The notes under the pieces were generated by a model. The model had not been told where the DNA came from. It did no database searches and worked only from the letters and a program-made list of their open reading frames with translations. This document shows positions 18,639 to 30,013 of a stretch of DNA of 64,000 nt, piece by piece. This stretch comes from Solibacillus silvestris (GTDB lineage Bacteria > Bacillota > Bacilli > Bacillales_A > Planococcaceae), in contig CP014609.1 in the NCBI GenBank assembly GCA_001586195.1, positions 2,268,001 to 2,332,000 on the forward strand, written 5' to 3'. Position 1 is the stretch's first letter, and each line of letters opens with the position of its first letter. The translations under genes were made by a program, and so were the position numbers.

Positions 18639-19151
18639 TTAATATTGAATTAAAGTTTTAATTGGAATATTGTTGATTTTGTTACGGCCATTCAATTCTG
18701 TAAGTTCGATAATGAATGCTGCACCTACTACTTCGCCGCCTAATTGTTCGATTAAGCGAACTGTTGCTTCAACTGTACCGCCTGTTGCAAGCAAATCATC
18801 ACAGATTAAAACTTTTTGACCAGGCTTCACAGCATCTTTATGCATTGTTAATGTGTCTGTACCATATTCCAAACCATAATCTGCAGAGATGACTTCACGT
18901 GGAAGTTTTCCTGGTTTACGAACTGGTGCGAAACCGATTTCCAATGCATAGGCTACAGGACAACCAATAATAAATCCGCGTGCTTCCGGACCTACGATGA
19001 TTTCAGCGCCAACTTCCTTCGCATATTTTACAATTTCATCAGTCGCATATTTATATGCAGGACCATTATCCATGATTGTTGTAATATCTTTAAAGCTGAT
19101 GCCCTCTTTCGGCCAATTTTCAACTGTTGTTACGTATTGTTTTAAATCCAT
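18639..19151 (-). CDS. apt: Adenine phosphoribosyltransferase
   Basis: A 170-residue PRTase that makes AMP from adenine and PRPP. The PRPP-binding motif [13 protein letters not shown] is near residue 120, and [11 protein letters not shown] near residue 20 and [11 protein letters not shown] near residue 55 are typical of Apt. ATG follows GAGGAGGACATAGGAAG. It lies 16 bases downstream of recJ, as in B. subtilis (recJ-apt-relA), and is closed by a strong terminator. Confidence 0.96.
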   Translation of the reverse strand: MDLKQYVTTVENWPKEGISFKDITTIMDNGPAYKYATDEIVKYAKEVGAEIIVGPEARGFIIGCPVAYALEIGFAPVRKPGKLPREVISADYGLEYGTDTLTMHKDAVKPGQKVLICDDLLATGGTVEATVRLIEQLGGEVVGAAFIIELTELNGRNKINNIPIKTLIQY

Positions 19152-19167
19152 TCTTCCTATGTCCTCC

Positions 19168-21489
19168 TCAAGAACTCAATCGTTCATTAAACCATTGCTT
19201 GAGTTCGCTGTATGTGGCATATACCAGCTTTTGCTCAAGTTCGATTTGTTGTGAACGCAATTTATATGACGTTGCTTCGGATAATGCTTTTTTCGGGGCA
19301 TTTTCGTTTACTGTCGTCAAACCATTCTCTATTGTAACAAATCCTAGCTCAAAAAACACTTTTGTCATAAATTTAATTACTTCTATATTTAGTCCGATAT
19401 GTTCGGATAATTGTCGAATATGTTCTTTCAAGTTAAAAGCCGGACGTTTTTTCAGGAATCCATAATACCATTTAAAGTGTTCCCTTGTCGGCATACCATT
19501 AAAATACGCTGATTGGTCTGTATATAAATGTGCATAGATTCGTTCAATTGGAACGTCTTGCAGTAATTTTTCCAATGCGGCTACATTTTCCGGCAAATCG
19601 AGCAATACGATATTTTTGTGCAGTTTATCGGTTTCTGTTTCAATTGTGAAATTAATAATTTCTTTCGGAATTTCCTGTTCAAAGTGCAGTTTTGTCTGTT
19701 GGGAAAAAGCAATAAAATCAGTTTTTTCCACATGAATTTTAGCAAGCCAGTTTGCGGTCTTGCTTTTCCCACGGTAATCGTACAGCTGCCATTCATTGAC
19801 CCGAACATCCTGAATCATGAATTGCGGTTTTTTATTCCCCTGCCATTCATTGATTTGCAAATCACCAACCAATGATAATGCAACACCATATGAAATTTCA
19901 TCATGTAAAAAACCTTTATTGAACCCAATTGCATCAAGAGTACGATACGGATCTTCCAGTTCCATTTTCAGATGGTTTTCACCGGAACCGATTTTGCGCA
20001 TCGATTTTACTTTTACATCCTGAATCCCAAAAACTGGCTTCGGAAATTCTGTACCAAATGGAGCCAATTGCCGCAGTTCTTCAATCGCCTCAACGGTAAT
20101 TTCACTTAGCTCTATCGGAACATCAATTTGCATGTTTTGCACAAGCTGCTCTTCTGTTAAACAAAGTTTTGCCTGTTCGTTTAACCGGGTACGTAATGAT
20201 GCCACATGTTCAATCGGTAACGTCATCCCAGCTGCCATTGGGTGGCCGCCGAAATGTGGTAAAATATCACGGTTCTTTGCCAACTCATTGAACAGATGGA
20301 ACCCTTCAATACTTCTTGCAGAACCCTTTGCAATCCCTTTTTCATGATTAAGGGAAAGAACGATTGTTGGACGGTAATATTTTTCGACTAATCGCGATGC
20401 AACGATTCCGACAACACCTGGATTCCAGCCTTCCCCTGCTACGACTAGAACAAGGGAATTTTTTAATGAAGCATCATCTTCAATCATAGCCATTGCTTCA
20501 TTTGTAATGTCTTCCACAATTTTTTTCCGTTCAGTATTTTTATCATTCAATTGGGTAGCCAGTGTATTTGCCTGAAGCGGGTCTTCGCTCATTAAAAAGT
20601 GTACTCCCGGTTCGGCACTGCCTAGTCGTCCGATTGCATTCAGGCGGGGACCAAAATAAAAGCCAACAGTTTCTTCATTGATGTCTTTCTTGTTTGCCCC
20701 TGATGCATCGCAAATGGCCTTTACCCACGGATTTGGAGACTGCTTTAACGCCTGTAAACCGCGCTGTACTAAATAGCGATTTTCGCCAACGAGCGGCACT
20801 AAATCGGCAATCGTCCCCACTGCCACATATTCAAATAGATGATCAGGCAACTCGCCGTACAATGCATGTGCCAATTTAAAGGCTACCCCTACCCCTGCGA
20901 GTTCTCCAAACGGATAATGACCTTCTGGCACACGCGGATGGATGATGACGTTGGCATCCGGTAAAATATTACCCGCTTCATGGTGATCGGTAATAATCAC
21001 ATCCATACCAAGCTCTCTTGCCATTTTTACTTGTTCAATCCCGCTTATCCCATTATCGACCGTAATAATTAAATTTACGCCATCTTCATAAGCTTTTTTG
21101 AAAAGTTCTTCATTCGGTCCATATCCATGAATAAACCGATCCGGAATGACAAAACTGACATCTGCCCCCAGATCAAGTAAAGCATTTAGCAGCACAGTTG
21201 TACTTGTAATACCGTCCGCGTCGTAATCGCCATATACCAGAATCTTTTCTCCATTATCCAATGCCTGTTCAATGCGCATAACTGCATCTTCCATTCCAGC
21301 CATTAAAAATGGATCGTGATACTGGGTTTCATCAATTTTCAGTAATGGTTTTGCCTCTTCTATCGATGTGCAGCCACGTGCAATTAAAATTTTTGCTGCA
21401 ATCGTTGAAATATTCAGCTGTTCACTGAATTGTTTTACTAGCTGCTCATCTTGCTTTGTTATTGTCCATACTTTTTGTGACTGTATCAT
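19168..21489 (-). CDS. recJ: Single-stranded-DNA 5'-3' exonuclease RecJ
   Basis: A 773-residue DHH/DHHA1 exonuclease for recombinational and mismatch repair. DHH-domain metal ligands are in [13 protein letters not shown] (about 80-92), ITVDNG and ITDHHEAG (about 160). The DHHA1 domain has [12 protein letters not shown] and [10 protein letters not shown]. It carries the extra C-terminal winged-helix-like region found in Bacillus RecJ, which accounts for the length above the E. coli enzyme. ATG follows GAGGAAGTGA. Confidence 0.95.
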   Translation of the reverse strand: MIQSQKVWTITKQDEQLVKQFSEQLNISTIAAKILIARGCTSIEEAKPLLKIDETQYHDPFLMAGMEDAVMRIEQALDNGEKILVYGDYDADGITSTTVLLNALLDLGADVSFVIPDRFIHGYGPNEELFKKAYEDGVNLIITVDNGISGIEQVKMARELGMDVIITDHHEAGNILPDANVIIHPRVPEGHYPFGELAGVGVAFKLAHALYGELPDHLFEYVAVGTIADLVPLVGENRYLVQRGLQALKQSPNPWVKAICDASGANKKDINEETVGFYFGPRLNAIGRLGSAEPGVHFLMSEDPLQANTLATQLNDKNTERKKIVEDITNEAMAMIEDDASLKNSLVLVVAGEGWNPGVVGIVASRLVEKYYRPTIVLSLNHEKGIAKGSARSIEGFHLFNELAKNRDILPHFGGHPMAAGMTLPIEHVASLRTRLNEQAKLCLTEEQLVQNMQIDVPIELSEITVEAIEELRQLAPFGTEFPKPVFGIQDVKVKSMRKIGSGENHLKMELEDPYRTLDAIGFNKGFLHDEISYGVALSLVGDLQINEWQGNKKPQFMIQDVRVNEWQLYDYRGKSKTANWLAKIHVEKTDFIAFSQQTKLHFEQEIPKEIINFTIETETDKLHKNIVLLDLPENVAALEKLLQDVPIERIYAHLYTDQSAYFNGMPTREHFKWYYGFLKKRPAFNLKEHIRQLSEHIGLNIEVIKFMTKVFFELGFVTIENGLTTVNENAPKKALSEATSYKLRSQQIELEQKLVYATYSELKQWFNERLSS

Positions 21490-21640
21490 ATATATTCACT
21501 TCCTCACGCAGTTCATTATAACGGAAATCTATCATGTTTCCCAAAGTTTCTTCTGATATTACCAGAAATATTGATACGAAAATTTAATAAGTCTGCTAGT
21601 TAAATGACCATACGTTTTCTCAAATGAATTTATTAAACAA

Positions 21641-21681
21641 TAAAAAAGCTATTTGGAACGATGTTCACGTTTCAAATAGCT
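21641..21681 (-). terminator. Terminator of the LapA-domain gene
   Basis: AGCTATTTGGAACG (21648-21661) pairs with CGTTTCAAATAGCT (21668-21681) with one mismatch. T6 follows on the minus strand. Confidence 0.85.
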
Positions 21682-21706
21682 GCTATAGATCAGCATCACA
21701 TATTAT

Positions 21707-22072
21707 CTACTCTTTCTGAATTTTATCGCCACCCGAAATTTCTTCAGTTATAAATGCGGAAGCACCCTGTTCCCGAAGCTCGTTTTTCAGTCGGATAATC
21801 TCTGCATCTTTTTCATTAATCAGTACTTGTGCTGCTTCAAGATCTTTTCGAACTGCTTTCGTCTGCCTTTTCCCTCCGTACATACGGAATGCCGAAAAAC
21901 AAAAACTGATGATAAAACCGATTAATACTGACCCTAAAATAACTAATATCAATGGCCAGCGTGCTTCTCCAAAGACATAATTAACCTGTACGCTATCCAC
22001 ATTAACTGTAGCAAAAATGGCAATAATAAGAGCAAAAATAAGTCCAACTACCAATGTCCATTGAATTTTCAT
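21707..22072 (-). CDS. LapA (DUF1049) domain membrane protein, YrvD-like
   Basis: A 121-residue protein with two membrane helices (about 5-25 and 38-60; WTLVVGLIFALIIAIFATV and WPLILVILGSVLIGFIISF). A basic segment GGKRQTKAVRKDL follows, then a predicted coiled coil (about 75-108). This is the usual layout of LapA/DUF1049 proteins. B. subtilis YrvD stands in the same place between secDF and recJ. Its cellular role is not established in Firmicutes. ATG follows AAAGGAGG. It has terminators on both sides, so it is probably monocistronic. Confidence 0.8.
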   Translation of the reverse strand: MKIQWTLVVGLIFALIIAIFATVNVDSVQVNYVFGEARWPLILVILGSVLIGFIISFCFSAFRMYGGKRQTKAVRKDLEAAQVLINEKDAEIIRLKNELREQGASAFITEEISGGDKIQKE

Positions 22073-22131
22073 AATGAACCTCCTTTCACGTCTTAGTTTA
22101 AAAATTTATTCCTTTTTTTCAGTGAGGGTAA

Positions 22132-22171
22132 ACAAAAACCGCGCAATTTGCCCGAAAGCAATTACGCGGTT
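22132..22171 (-). terminator. Terminator of secDF
   Basis: AACCGCG (22137-22143) pairs with CGCGGTT (22165-22171), with further AATT/AATT pairing inside. A T-rich stretch follows on the minus strand. Confidence 0.8.
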
Positions 22172-22178
22172 CATATAC

Positions 22179-24452
22179 TTATACTTGTGGCTCGTCTGAA
22201 CCCCATTGTTTTTTCTCTTTTTTCACAACAGAAGTACCTTTTTTGTCCATTTCACGGCATTTCAGTGAATACCAAACTTGTGCCGCGATACAGATTGAAG
22301 AGTAAATCCCTGTAACTAACCCGATTAACAGAGCAATCGAGAAGTTTTGAATTGATGGAGCACCTAGGAAAATAAGTGCAATAACTACAATAATAACAGT
22401 CAATACTGTATTAACAGAACGTCCCATCGTTTGACGAAGTGATTTGTTGACAATCAATGCCAGCTCTTCTTTCGTCGTAATTTCTTCGTGACGGTCAATA
22501 TTTTCGCGGATCCGGTCAAACGTGACAATTGTATCGTTAATCGAATAACCGACAATTGTTAATACCGCAGCGATAAACGTAATATCTACCTCTAGACGCA
22601 GCATACTGAAAATAACAATAATGAAGAATACATCATGCAGTAATGAAACAATCGCCCCTAGACCCATACGCCATTCAAAGCGGACTGCTACATAGATAAT
22701 GATACCAAGTGCCGCCAGTGCCAATGCATACATCGCATTTTTCGCCAGTTCTTTTCCGACAGTAGCCGATACTGTACTTAAGCTTGGTTCATGTCCGTAT
22801 TTTTCATTTACCTGCTCTTTAAAATCAAGTACTTGTTGTTGAGAGAAGTCATCTTTATACCGCATTACGGCGATTGTTTGATTATCGCCTGAAATAACAA
22901 CATCCTCGTTTGCAAAACCGATTTCTTCCAGATAATCCTTCACTTCTTCTTGAACCAGCGCTGTATCGGATTTAATCTCTACACGCGTACCACTTGAGAA
23001 ATCGATTCCTAAATTCAGTTTGAATATACCAAGAACAACAATCCCTGCAACTAAAATGATTGTAGATATCGCATAGAATTTTTTACGGTTTCCAACGAAG
23101 TCCAATTTATCAAATTTCGTTGTTAAATCCAATGAAGTAATTCCTTCATCAATTGAATGCTGTTTTGATCTGCTAATTCCGAACCATGCCGGATTATTGA
23201 AGTAACCGCTGTTTACAAGAAGACCCTGCAATACGCGGGAACCCCATACAGCTGTTACAAACGATAGTAAAATCGAAATAATTAATGTCGTTGCAAACCC
23301 TTTAACTGAACTTGTCCCGTAGTAGAACAATACGGCAGCAGCAAGTAAAGTTGTCAATTGCGCATCAATAATTGCTGATAGTGATTGTTTTGAACCTAAT
23401 TTATATGCGTCTTTTACTGAATGGCCAACACGCAGTTCTTCACGAATACGCTCAGCTGTTAAAATATTTGCATCAACGGCCATCCCGATCCCTAATACGA
23501 TCGCGGCGATACCCGGTAATGTTAATACAGCATTAATACCGTTAAAGACGATTAACACTAAATATGTGAATACCGATAATGTAATAATAGAAATAAACCC
23601 TGGTAAACGATAGTAAAACAGCATGAACAGGAAGATTAACAGTACGCCGACTACTCCTGCGAATACTGTATCATTTAAAGCATCTTCACCGAATTGTGCC
23701 CCAACCGATGTTGAATAAATCTCCGTTAACTTAACAGGTAATGAACCTGCATTAAGTATAGATGCAAAGTTTTTCGTTTCATCTACTGTGAAGTTACCAG
23801 AAATCATAACATCTGTTGTATTTAATACTTGAGTAACAGAGGCTGCAGAAACAAATTTTTGCTCTTCGGGTGGCTTTTTGCTTTCTTCAGCGTAAGAATC
23901 TACGCCCTCTTCAAAGTCCAGCCAAACAACTAATAAATTATTCGGTGCACCCATGCTCATGACTTTTTGCGTCACTTCTGCGAATTTCGCCGCATCTTTC
24001 AATGTTAAAGTTACAATTGGCTGGTTTTGCTGATCAAATGAAGGCGATGCGCCACCTTCCTTTAAATCTGTCCCATCGAGTAAAATATTATCATTTACAT
24101 CACGGAAAGTTAAATTCGCTGTACTCGATAATAGCTCTCGAGCAGAATCCTGATCCGCTAAACCTGCAAGCTGTACACGAATACGGTCTTCCCCTTCAAT
24201 TTGAATGCTTGGCTCACTAACCCCGAATTCATTAATACGATTATCTAATGCCGTAGTCGTATCTGCCAATACATCTTGGGTAATCTTTTGTCCATCAACA
24301 AGTGATTCCACTTCATAAAGTACTTCAAATCCACCTTGAAGGTCCAATCCAAGTTTTACATCGTTTAAAACCTTCTCTACCGTTGTGCCCATCCCTGTAA
24401 ATAGCAATGCTACGACAAGAACGAACGTAATGATACGGTTTGCTAATTTCAT
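22179..24452 (-). CDS. secDF: SecDF protein translocase subunit (fused SecD and SecF)
   Basis: A 757-residue fusion with about 12 membrane helices that uses the proton gradient to pull secreted proteins across the membrane. The SecD half has LGLDLQGGFEVLYEV (DxQGG) near residue 32, the periplasmic P1 domain and LGIGMAVDANILTAERIREE near residue 320. The SecF half begins near residue 455, has LNLGIDFSSGTRVEI, and later VGYSINDTIVTFDRIREN. Fusion is usual in Bacillus. ATG follows GAGGAGG. yajC, another Sec accessory gene, lies about 3 kb upstream. Confidence 0.96.
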   Translation of the reverse strand: MKLANRIITFVLVVALLFTGMGTTVEKVLNDVKLGLDLQGGFEVLYEVESLVDGQKITQDVLADTTTALDNRINEFGVSEPSIQIEGEDRIRVQLAGLADQDSARELLSSTANLTFRDVNDNILLDGTDLKEGGASPSFDQQNQPIVTLTLKDAAKFAEVTQKVMSMGAPNNLLVVWLDFEEGVDSYAEESKKPPEEQKFVSAASVTQVLNTTDVMISGNFTVDETKNFASILNAGSLPVKLTEIYSTSVGAQFGEDALNDTVFAGVVGVLLIFLFMLFYYRLPGFISIITLSVFTYLVLIVFNGINAVLTLPGIAAIVLGIGMAVDANILTAERIREELRVGHSVKDAYKLGSKQSLSAIIDAQLTTLLAAAVLFYYGTSSVKGFATTLIISILLSFVTAVWGSRVLQGLLVNSGYFNNPAWFGISRSKQHSIDEGITSLDLTTKFDKLDFVGNRKKFYAISTIILVAGIVVLGIFKLNLGIDFSSGTRVEIKSDTALVQEEVKDYLEEIGFANEDVVISGDNQTIAVMRYKDDFSQQQVLDFKEQVNEKYGHEPSLSTVSATVGKELAKNAMYALALAALGIIIYVAVRFEWRMGLGAIVSLLHDVFFIIVIFSMLRLEVDITFIAAVLTIVGYSINDTIVTFDRIRENIDRHEEITTKEELALIVNKSLRQTMGRSVNTVLTVIIVVIALIFLGAPSIQNFSIALLIGLVTGIYSSICIAAQVWYSLKCREMDKKGTSVVKKEKKQWGSDEPQV

Positions 24453-24470
24453 TAAAAAATCCTCCTCAAT

Positions 24471-24492
24471 ATCACACGAAACGCGGTGTGAT
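24471..24492. other. Stem-loop just upstream of the secDF ribosome binding site
   Basis: ATCACAC (24471-24477) and GTGTGAT (24486-24492) are perfect arms around an 8-base loop, ending two bases before TTGAGGAGG on the minus strand. The role is unknown; it could shield or stabilise the mRNA 5' region. Confidence 0.35.
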
Positions 24493-24667
24493 GTAAAACG
24501 TAAAAATTACCATCCACAAACTATGTATTCATTTCAATAATTTTCTGAATCACTTTTCAAAAATAACAATCCGATAGTTTGAAAAGCACAACACTCTCAT
24601 TATGAAACAGCTTATGGAAACTGTCAAATTATTACTAGATAATTTATTATATTATTCTTATTTTCCC

Positions 24668-24976
24668 CTACTCTTTAAGCGGGTGGAACAAACCTTGCAG
24701 CTCTTCATTGGAAAGCTTTAAGTTCAATTCATTGCGCTTAAAATCCTTTATTTGCATATAGCTTAACACTTCCGAAGCAGTTGCACCGAAAATGCCGGCT
24801 GTCAGCTCATGCAATCGCATATTTTGCACATCTCTTTTGCGCCACACCTTATCAATGCAATATTTCCATAAATCTTGTTCTGTTATCGAATCATATCCAT
24901 AGTAATGAAATTCCTCGATTTTGTTCGTCAATATAAGCTGTACCTTCTCGTAAAGGCCGAAAAATGGAATTTGCAT
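24668..24976 (-). CDS. comN: ComN-like post-transcriptional regulator
   Basis: A 102-residue protein starting MQIPFFGLYEKVQLILTNKIEEF, of the ComN (YrzD) family. B. subtilis ComN promotes accumulation of comE mRNA and localises with DivIVA. The conserved core includes YGYDSITEQDLWKYC and the C-terminal FKRNELNLKLSNEE. AGGAG is 8 bases before the ATG at 24974-24976; a GTG nine bases upstream overlaps the ribosome binding site. It lies between secDF and spoVB as in B. subtilis. No clear terminator was found in 24493-24667, which is AT-rich. Confidence 0.82.
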   Translation of the reverse strand: MQIPFFGLYEKVQLILTNKIEEFHYYGYDSITEQDLWKYCIDKVWRKRDVQNMRLHELTAGIFGATASEVLSYMQIKDFKRNELNLKLSNEELQGLFHPLKE

Positions 24977-25075
24977 GTCGATCACTCCTGAACTTAGGTT
25001 TTAACTGCGATTACTACTGCATACTTTATTGTATATGAATGAAATTAAATTGAGAAGGGAGAAAGTAGAAGTTAT

Positions 25076-26578
25076 TTGGGCTCATTTCTAAAAGGAACAT
25101 TATTTTTAATGTTTGTCATATTTATTTCAAAATGTCTCGGGTTTATGTACAGAATGCAGTTTATGCGTATTGCCGGGGAGGAAGCGGTCGGACTCTATAT
25201 GACGGCTTACCCGACATTTATATTTTTCATCTCGCTAATTCAATTAGGTATTCCGATTGCCATCTCTAAGCTGATTGCCGAATACCATGCGAAACGGAAA
25301 ACGGAACATGTCACATCGGTAATGAAAACTGCAATCAAAATTTCGGCTATATCAATTATTTTATTTAGCCCATTCATTTATTTTGCTATTCCGTATATCG
25401 CAAAAGTGCTTTTACATAATGAAAACCTTATTTTCACTCTTTATATTAGCCTTTTCACAATTCCAATCGTTATTTTTTCAAGCTTAATAAAAGCATATTT
25501 ACAAGGTTTAGCAAAAATTGCACCAACTGCATGGGCACAGCTTCTTGAGCAGCTTGTACGAATTGGTCTCATTGTCGTATTATTGCCGTACTTCATTTCA
25601 GAGTCGCCTGCATTGACGGCAGCAGCCGCTATGGGAATAACAGCAATTGGAGAAGTTTTTTCATTACTGTTTTTAGCGATCTTTTATAAACGCTCGAGTA
25701 GAATGTTCAAAAAGGGTTCAACAGGCACTTCCTTTACAAAGCCGATATTTAATATTGCACTGCCTTCAGCGGGCAGTAAATTGTTTGGTACCTTTACATG
25801 GTTTTTGGAACCAATCATTTTCTTAAAAGCACTGACGGTTTCAGGATTGGCTGCAGGCGCGGCAACTACATTGTACGGGATCATCTCAGGTGTGCATATA
25901 CCATTACTCTTGTTTCCGGCTTTCATTCCTGCTGCATTGGCAATTGTACTCATTCCTGCCGTTAGTAGCGCACTAGCCAGCAATAATTACCCGTTGCTGA
26001 ATAAACGCATTACACATTCATTACGACTATCTTCTTTAATTGGCTGTATGGCCGCTACTGTGTTTTTCATACACGGCGATGAGTTGACTATGGTACTGTT
26101 CCATCTTGAGGAAAATCGTGGCTATATGAAAATATTGGCTCCTATTTTTTATTTTTATTATATACAGAGTCCGCTTCATTCCATCTTACAAGCACTAGAT
26201 GAAGCACAGGCTGCCATGATGAATTCCATCTATGGAGGAATAGGGAAGCTATTTTTACTGTTTTTCCTTGCCTCACAACCCGCCATTCAGGAAAAAGGCG
26301 CGATTATCGCTATAGGCTTTGGCGTATTGATTACGTCCTTCTTACACATCGCTTCTATTAGACAGCAGAAAAAGATTAATGTAGGTTTCCGCTTCTTCGT
26401 TCTGCCGTATGGTATTTTCATCCTTACTTGTTTTGTACAGCCGATCATTGCTGCCGGAATGCCGCTTATCGTAAGCGTTGCAATTACGATTGGGTTTGTC
26501 TTGCTGTTACTGTTCATTACAAAACAAATCCGTTTTAACGATTTCCATTATCTTCGTTCAATATTTTCGCGCTCGTAA
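25076..26578 (+). CDS. spoVB: SpoVB-like MOP-superfamily flippase
   Basis: A 500-residue polytopic membrane protein with about 13-14 helices of the polysaccharide transporter (MOP) superfamily. It begins FLKGTLFLMFVIFISKCLGF and has the family YRMQFMRIAGEEAVGLYMTAYP segment. B. subtilis SpoVB is needed for spore cortex synthesis and occupies the same position between comN and yrbG, opposite in strand. The start is TTG at 25076; the AAGGGAG site is about 14 bases upstream, so a start at the ATG at 25109 is also possible. Its 3' end overlaps the convergent DUF421 gene by 21 bases. Confidence 0.85.
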   Translation: MGSFLKGTLFLMFVIFISKCLGFMYRMQFMRIAGEEAVGLYMTAYPTFIFFISLIQLGIPIAISKLIAEYHAKRKTEHVTSVMKTAIKISAISIILFSPFIYFAIPYIAKVLLHNENLIFTLYISLFTIPIVIFSSLIKAYLQGLAKIAPTAWAQLLEQLVRIGLIVVLLPYFISESPALTAAAAMGITAIGEVFSLLFLAIFYKRSSRMFKKGSTGTSFTKPIFNIALPSAGSKLFGTFTWFLEPIIFLKALTVSGLAAGAATTLYGIISGVHIPLLLFPAFIPAALAIVLIPAVSSALASNNYPLLNKRITHSLRLSSLIGCMAATVFFIHGDELTMVLFHLEENRGYMKILAPIFYFYYIQSPLHSILQALDEAQAAMMNSIYGGIGKLFLLFFLASQPAIQEKGAIIAIGFGVLITSFLHIASIRQQKKINVGFRFFVLPYGIFILTCFVQPIIAAGMPLIVSVAITIGFVLLLLFITKQIRFNDFHYLRSIFSRS

Positions 26579-27199
26579 TTGGACAAACCACTTTCCGTCT
26601 TCATAACTGCAGTAGAATATATCTCGTATATTGGGATAACCGTTTACCAATAATTCATGAACGAGCCATTTTTCATCTTTACCAATAATTTTTAAATGTC
26701 TTTTGTCAACATAGCCATCCAAAATGAGAGGTAAAATAAATCCGCCCTGATCTTTTTGGTAAATCGATAGCTTTCCGGATTGCTCCAAAAAAGCGTAGGC
26801 AACATCCTGCACAGAGCATACTCCCTGTTCACGTAATTGCTGGAGTAAATCATCGAGATTATAGCGCTGCTTTTTCATTTCCGCTTCACAAATATATCCG
26901 TCGCGGATAACAAGCGACGGATCGCCTTCAATAAAGTCGCGCAATTTTTTATTTTTTAATATGAGCCAGGAGTTTAAGTATTGAATCAGAAACAATAAAA
27001 TAATAGGCAAAACGGCTTTGAAAAACTGCCGATCATAATCGTCCAATGCAATCGCAGCAATTTCACCCATTAACACGAATATTGCCAAATCCACAATACT
27101 GAGCTCACCAACTTCACGCTTGCCCATAAGGCGGAAAACAACTAGTAATATAATATATAAAACAATTGTTCGAAATATAATTAATGTATAATCTTCCAA
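26558..27199 (-). CDS. DUF421 membrane protein (YrbG-like)
   Basis: A 213-residue protein with three N-terminal membrane helices (residues about 5-85, containing LVVFRLMGKREVGELSIVDLAIFVLMGE in two helices). A cytoplasmic DUF421 domain follows (DYDRQFF, LRDFIEGDPSLVIRDG, QLREQGVCSVQDVAYAFLE). DUF421 proteins such as YetF and YdfS-type are linked to spore germination or membrane processes in Bacillus; a precise role for YrbG is not known. TTG (27197-27199) is favoured because GAGAGGTG gives correct spacing, while the GTG nine bases upstream overlaps it. Convergent with spoVB. Confidence 0.82.
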   Translation of the reverse strand: MEDYTLIIFRTIVLYIILLVVFRLMGKREVGELSIVDLAIFVLMGEIAAIALDDYDRQFFKAVLPIILLFLIQYLNSWLILKNKKLRDFIEGDPSLVIRDGYICEAEMKKQRYNLDDLLQQLREQGVCSVQDVAYAFLEQSGKLSIYQKDQGGFILPLILDGYVDKRHLKIIGKDEKWLVHELLVNGYPNIRDIFYCSYEDGKWFVQLRARKY

Positions 27200-27249
27200 T
27201 TGATTCACCTCTCATACAATAGCTTGTTCGAAATTGCATGAAAAATACA

Positions 27250-27287
27250 AAAAAGCTTGTGGAAAATTAAACTCCACAAGCTTTTTT
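27250..27287. terminator. Terminator of yajC (symmetrical)
   Basis: GCTTGTGGA (27255-27263) and TCCACAAGC (27273-27281) are perfect arms flanked by A5 and T6. It works for yajC on the minus strand and isolates the DUF421 gene. Confidence 0.88.
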
Positions 27288-27296
27288 ATGTAACGT

Positions 27297-27563
27297 TTAA
27301 ACCGATTCTATACGGCCAATTGCTTGGCGTTCGAATTTTAAACGTGTATTTCCGTCAACTAATAAATAGACAGTCGTATCTTCAATTGCATCTACTTCTC
27401 CGTGTAAGCCACCTACAGTAACTACTTTATCACCACGTTTTAAGCTGTTTTGCATTGTAGCAGTTGCTTTTTGACGTTTTTGTGCCGGACGAATTAAAAT
27501 GAACCACATCGCAACAAACATTACGATAATCGGTAAAAATTGTACTAAACCTTCCATTTTCAA
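27297..27563 (-). CDS. yajC: YajC, Sec translocon auxiliary protein
   Basis: An 88-residue protein with one N-terminal membrane helix (residues about 5-22, LPIIVMFVAMWFILIRPAQKRQK). A small cytoplasmic domain follows with LKRGDKVVTVGGLHGEV and KFERQAIGRI. YajC associates with SecDF. The start could be TTG (27561-27563, GGGGG 4 bases upstream) or ATG six bases further in. It follows tgt with a 123-base AT-rich gap, the standard queA-tgt-yajC order. Confidence 0.92.
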   Translation of the reverse strand: MKMEGLVQFLPIIVMFVAMWFILIRPAQKRQKATATMQNSLKRGDKVVTVGGLHGEVDAIEDTTVYLLVDGNTRLKFERQAIGRIESV

Positions 27564-27686
27564 ATTGCCCCCTTTCTCTATCTCTTTCTCACTTACCTAG
27601 TATAGTATAGAATTGCAGGTTTTTGCGCAAAAAACTCTTTTTTTTCTCAAAAAAATTATATTGAATTTCGAATTTCGAACATATTT

Positions 27687-28925
<1,239 letters not shown>

Positions 28926-28960
28926 TTATTATTGTATATAGGTTTTTGTTTAATTGCAAA

Positions 28961-29998
28961 TTACTTAGCCGGACGGATAAACATGGCATCGCCAAAGCTG
29001 AAGAAACGGTATTTTTCTTTAACGGCTTGTTCATAAGCGTTCATAATTGTTTCTTTCGAAGCGAGTGCGCTGACAAGCATCACTAATGTTGACTTCGGTA
29101 AATGGAAGTTTGTAATCAGGCCGTCGATTGCTTTATATTCATAGCCCGGATAAATGAAAATATTTGTCCAACCATGAGAAGCGACAATTTTACCGTCATT
29201 TTTCGATGCAACTGTTTCAAGAGTACGGGTTGAAGTTGTCCCTACCGAAATAACTTTGCCTCCAGCTTGTTTGACACGTTCAATTACAGCCGCTGCCTCT
29301 TCTGACACACTGTAAAATTCAGAGTGCATATCATGGTCCTCAATCGAATCCACACTGACAGGTCGGAATGTACCAAGTCCCACATGCAGTGTAATAAATA
29401 CGACTTCAACACCCTTTGCTTTAATTGCTTCAATTAATGGCTGTGTAAAATGAAGGCCAGCTGTTGGTGCTGCTGCAGAACCACGCTCTTTCGCATAAAC
29501 CGTTTGATAACGATCTTGGTCTTCCAACTTTTCACGAATATATGGCGGTAATGGCATTTCACCCAGTTGGTCTAAAATTTCATAAAAAATCCCGTCATAT
29601 GTGAATTTAAAGGTACGGCCACCGTGATCCAGTTCACCTGTGCAAGTCGCAGTCAACAACCCATCACCAAATGTAACGACAGTGCCTGTTTTAACACGTT
29701 TTGCAGGTTTTACTAACGTCTCCCACTCATCGTCATTTGTCTGTTTTAACAGCAACAATTCAATGTTCGCGCCAGTATCTGCTTTAACACCCATTAAGCG
29801 TGCAGGTAGTACACGTGTATCATTTAGTACAAGGCAATCCCCTGCATTTAACTCATCTAAAATATGACCGAATGTGTGATGCTCGACTTCCAATGAGTTC
29901 GGATTTACTACCATTAAACGACTCGCTGTACGATCCAATAATGGTGTTTGGGCAATTAATTCCTCTGGTAAATAAAAATCAAAATCTTCTACTTTCAC
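28961..29998 (-). CDS. queA: S-adenosylmethionine:tRNA ribosyltransferase-isomerase QueA
   Basis: A 345-residue QueA that transfers the ribosyl part of SAM to preQ1 in tRNA, giving epoxyqueuosine. It shows [41 protein letters not shown] and [14 protein letters not shown] (29996-29998) gives MKVEDFDF, matching the usual MKVDLFDF start, with AAGGAAG 8 bases upstream; a TTG six bases earlier is less likely. ruvB ends 16 bases upstream, so the ruvA-ruvB-queA genes form one transcript as in B. subtilis. Confidence 0.96.
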   Translation of the reverse strand: MKVEDFDFYLPEELIAQTPLLDRTASRLMVVNPNSLEVEHHTFGHILDELNAGDCLVLNDTRVLPARLMGVKADTGANIELLLLKQTNDDEWETLVKPAKRVKTGTVVTFGDGLLTATCTGELDHGGRTFKFTYDGIFYEILDQLGEMPLPPYIREKLEDQDRYQTVYAKERGSAAAPTAGLHFTQPLIEAIKAKGVEVVFITLHVGLGTFRPVSVDSIEDHDMHSEFYSVSEEAAAVIERVKQAGGKVISVGTTSTRTLETVASKNDGKIVASHGWTNIFIYPGYEYKAIDGLITNFHLPKSTLVMLVSALASKETIMNAYEQAVKEKYRFFSFGDAMFIRPAK

Positions 29999-30013
29999 GT
30001 TCAAAACTTCCTT

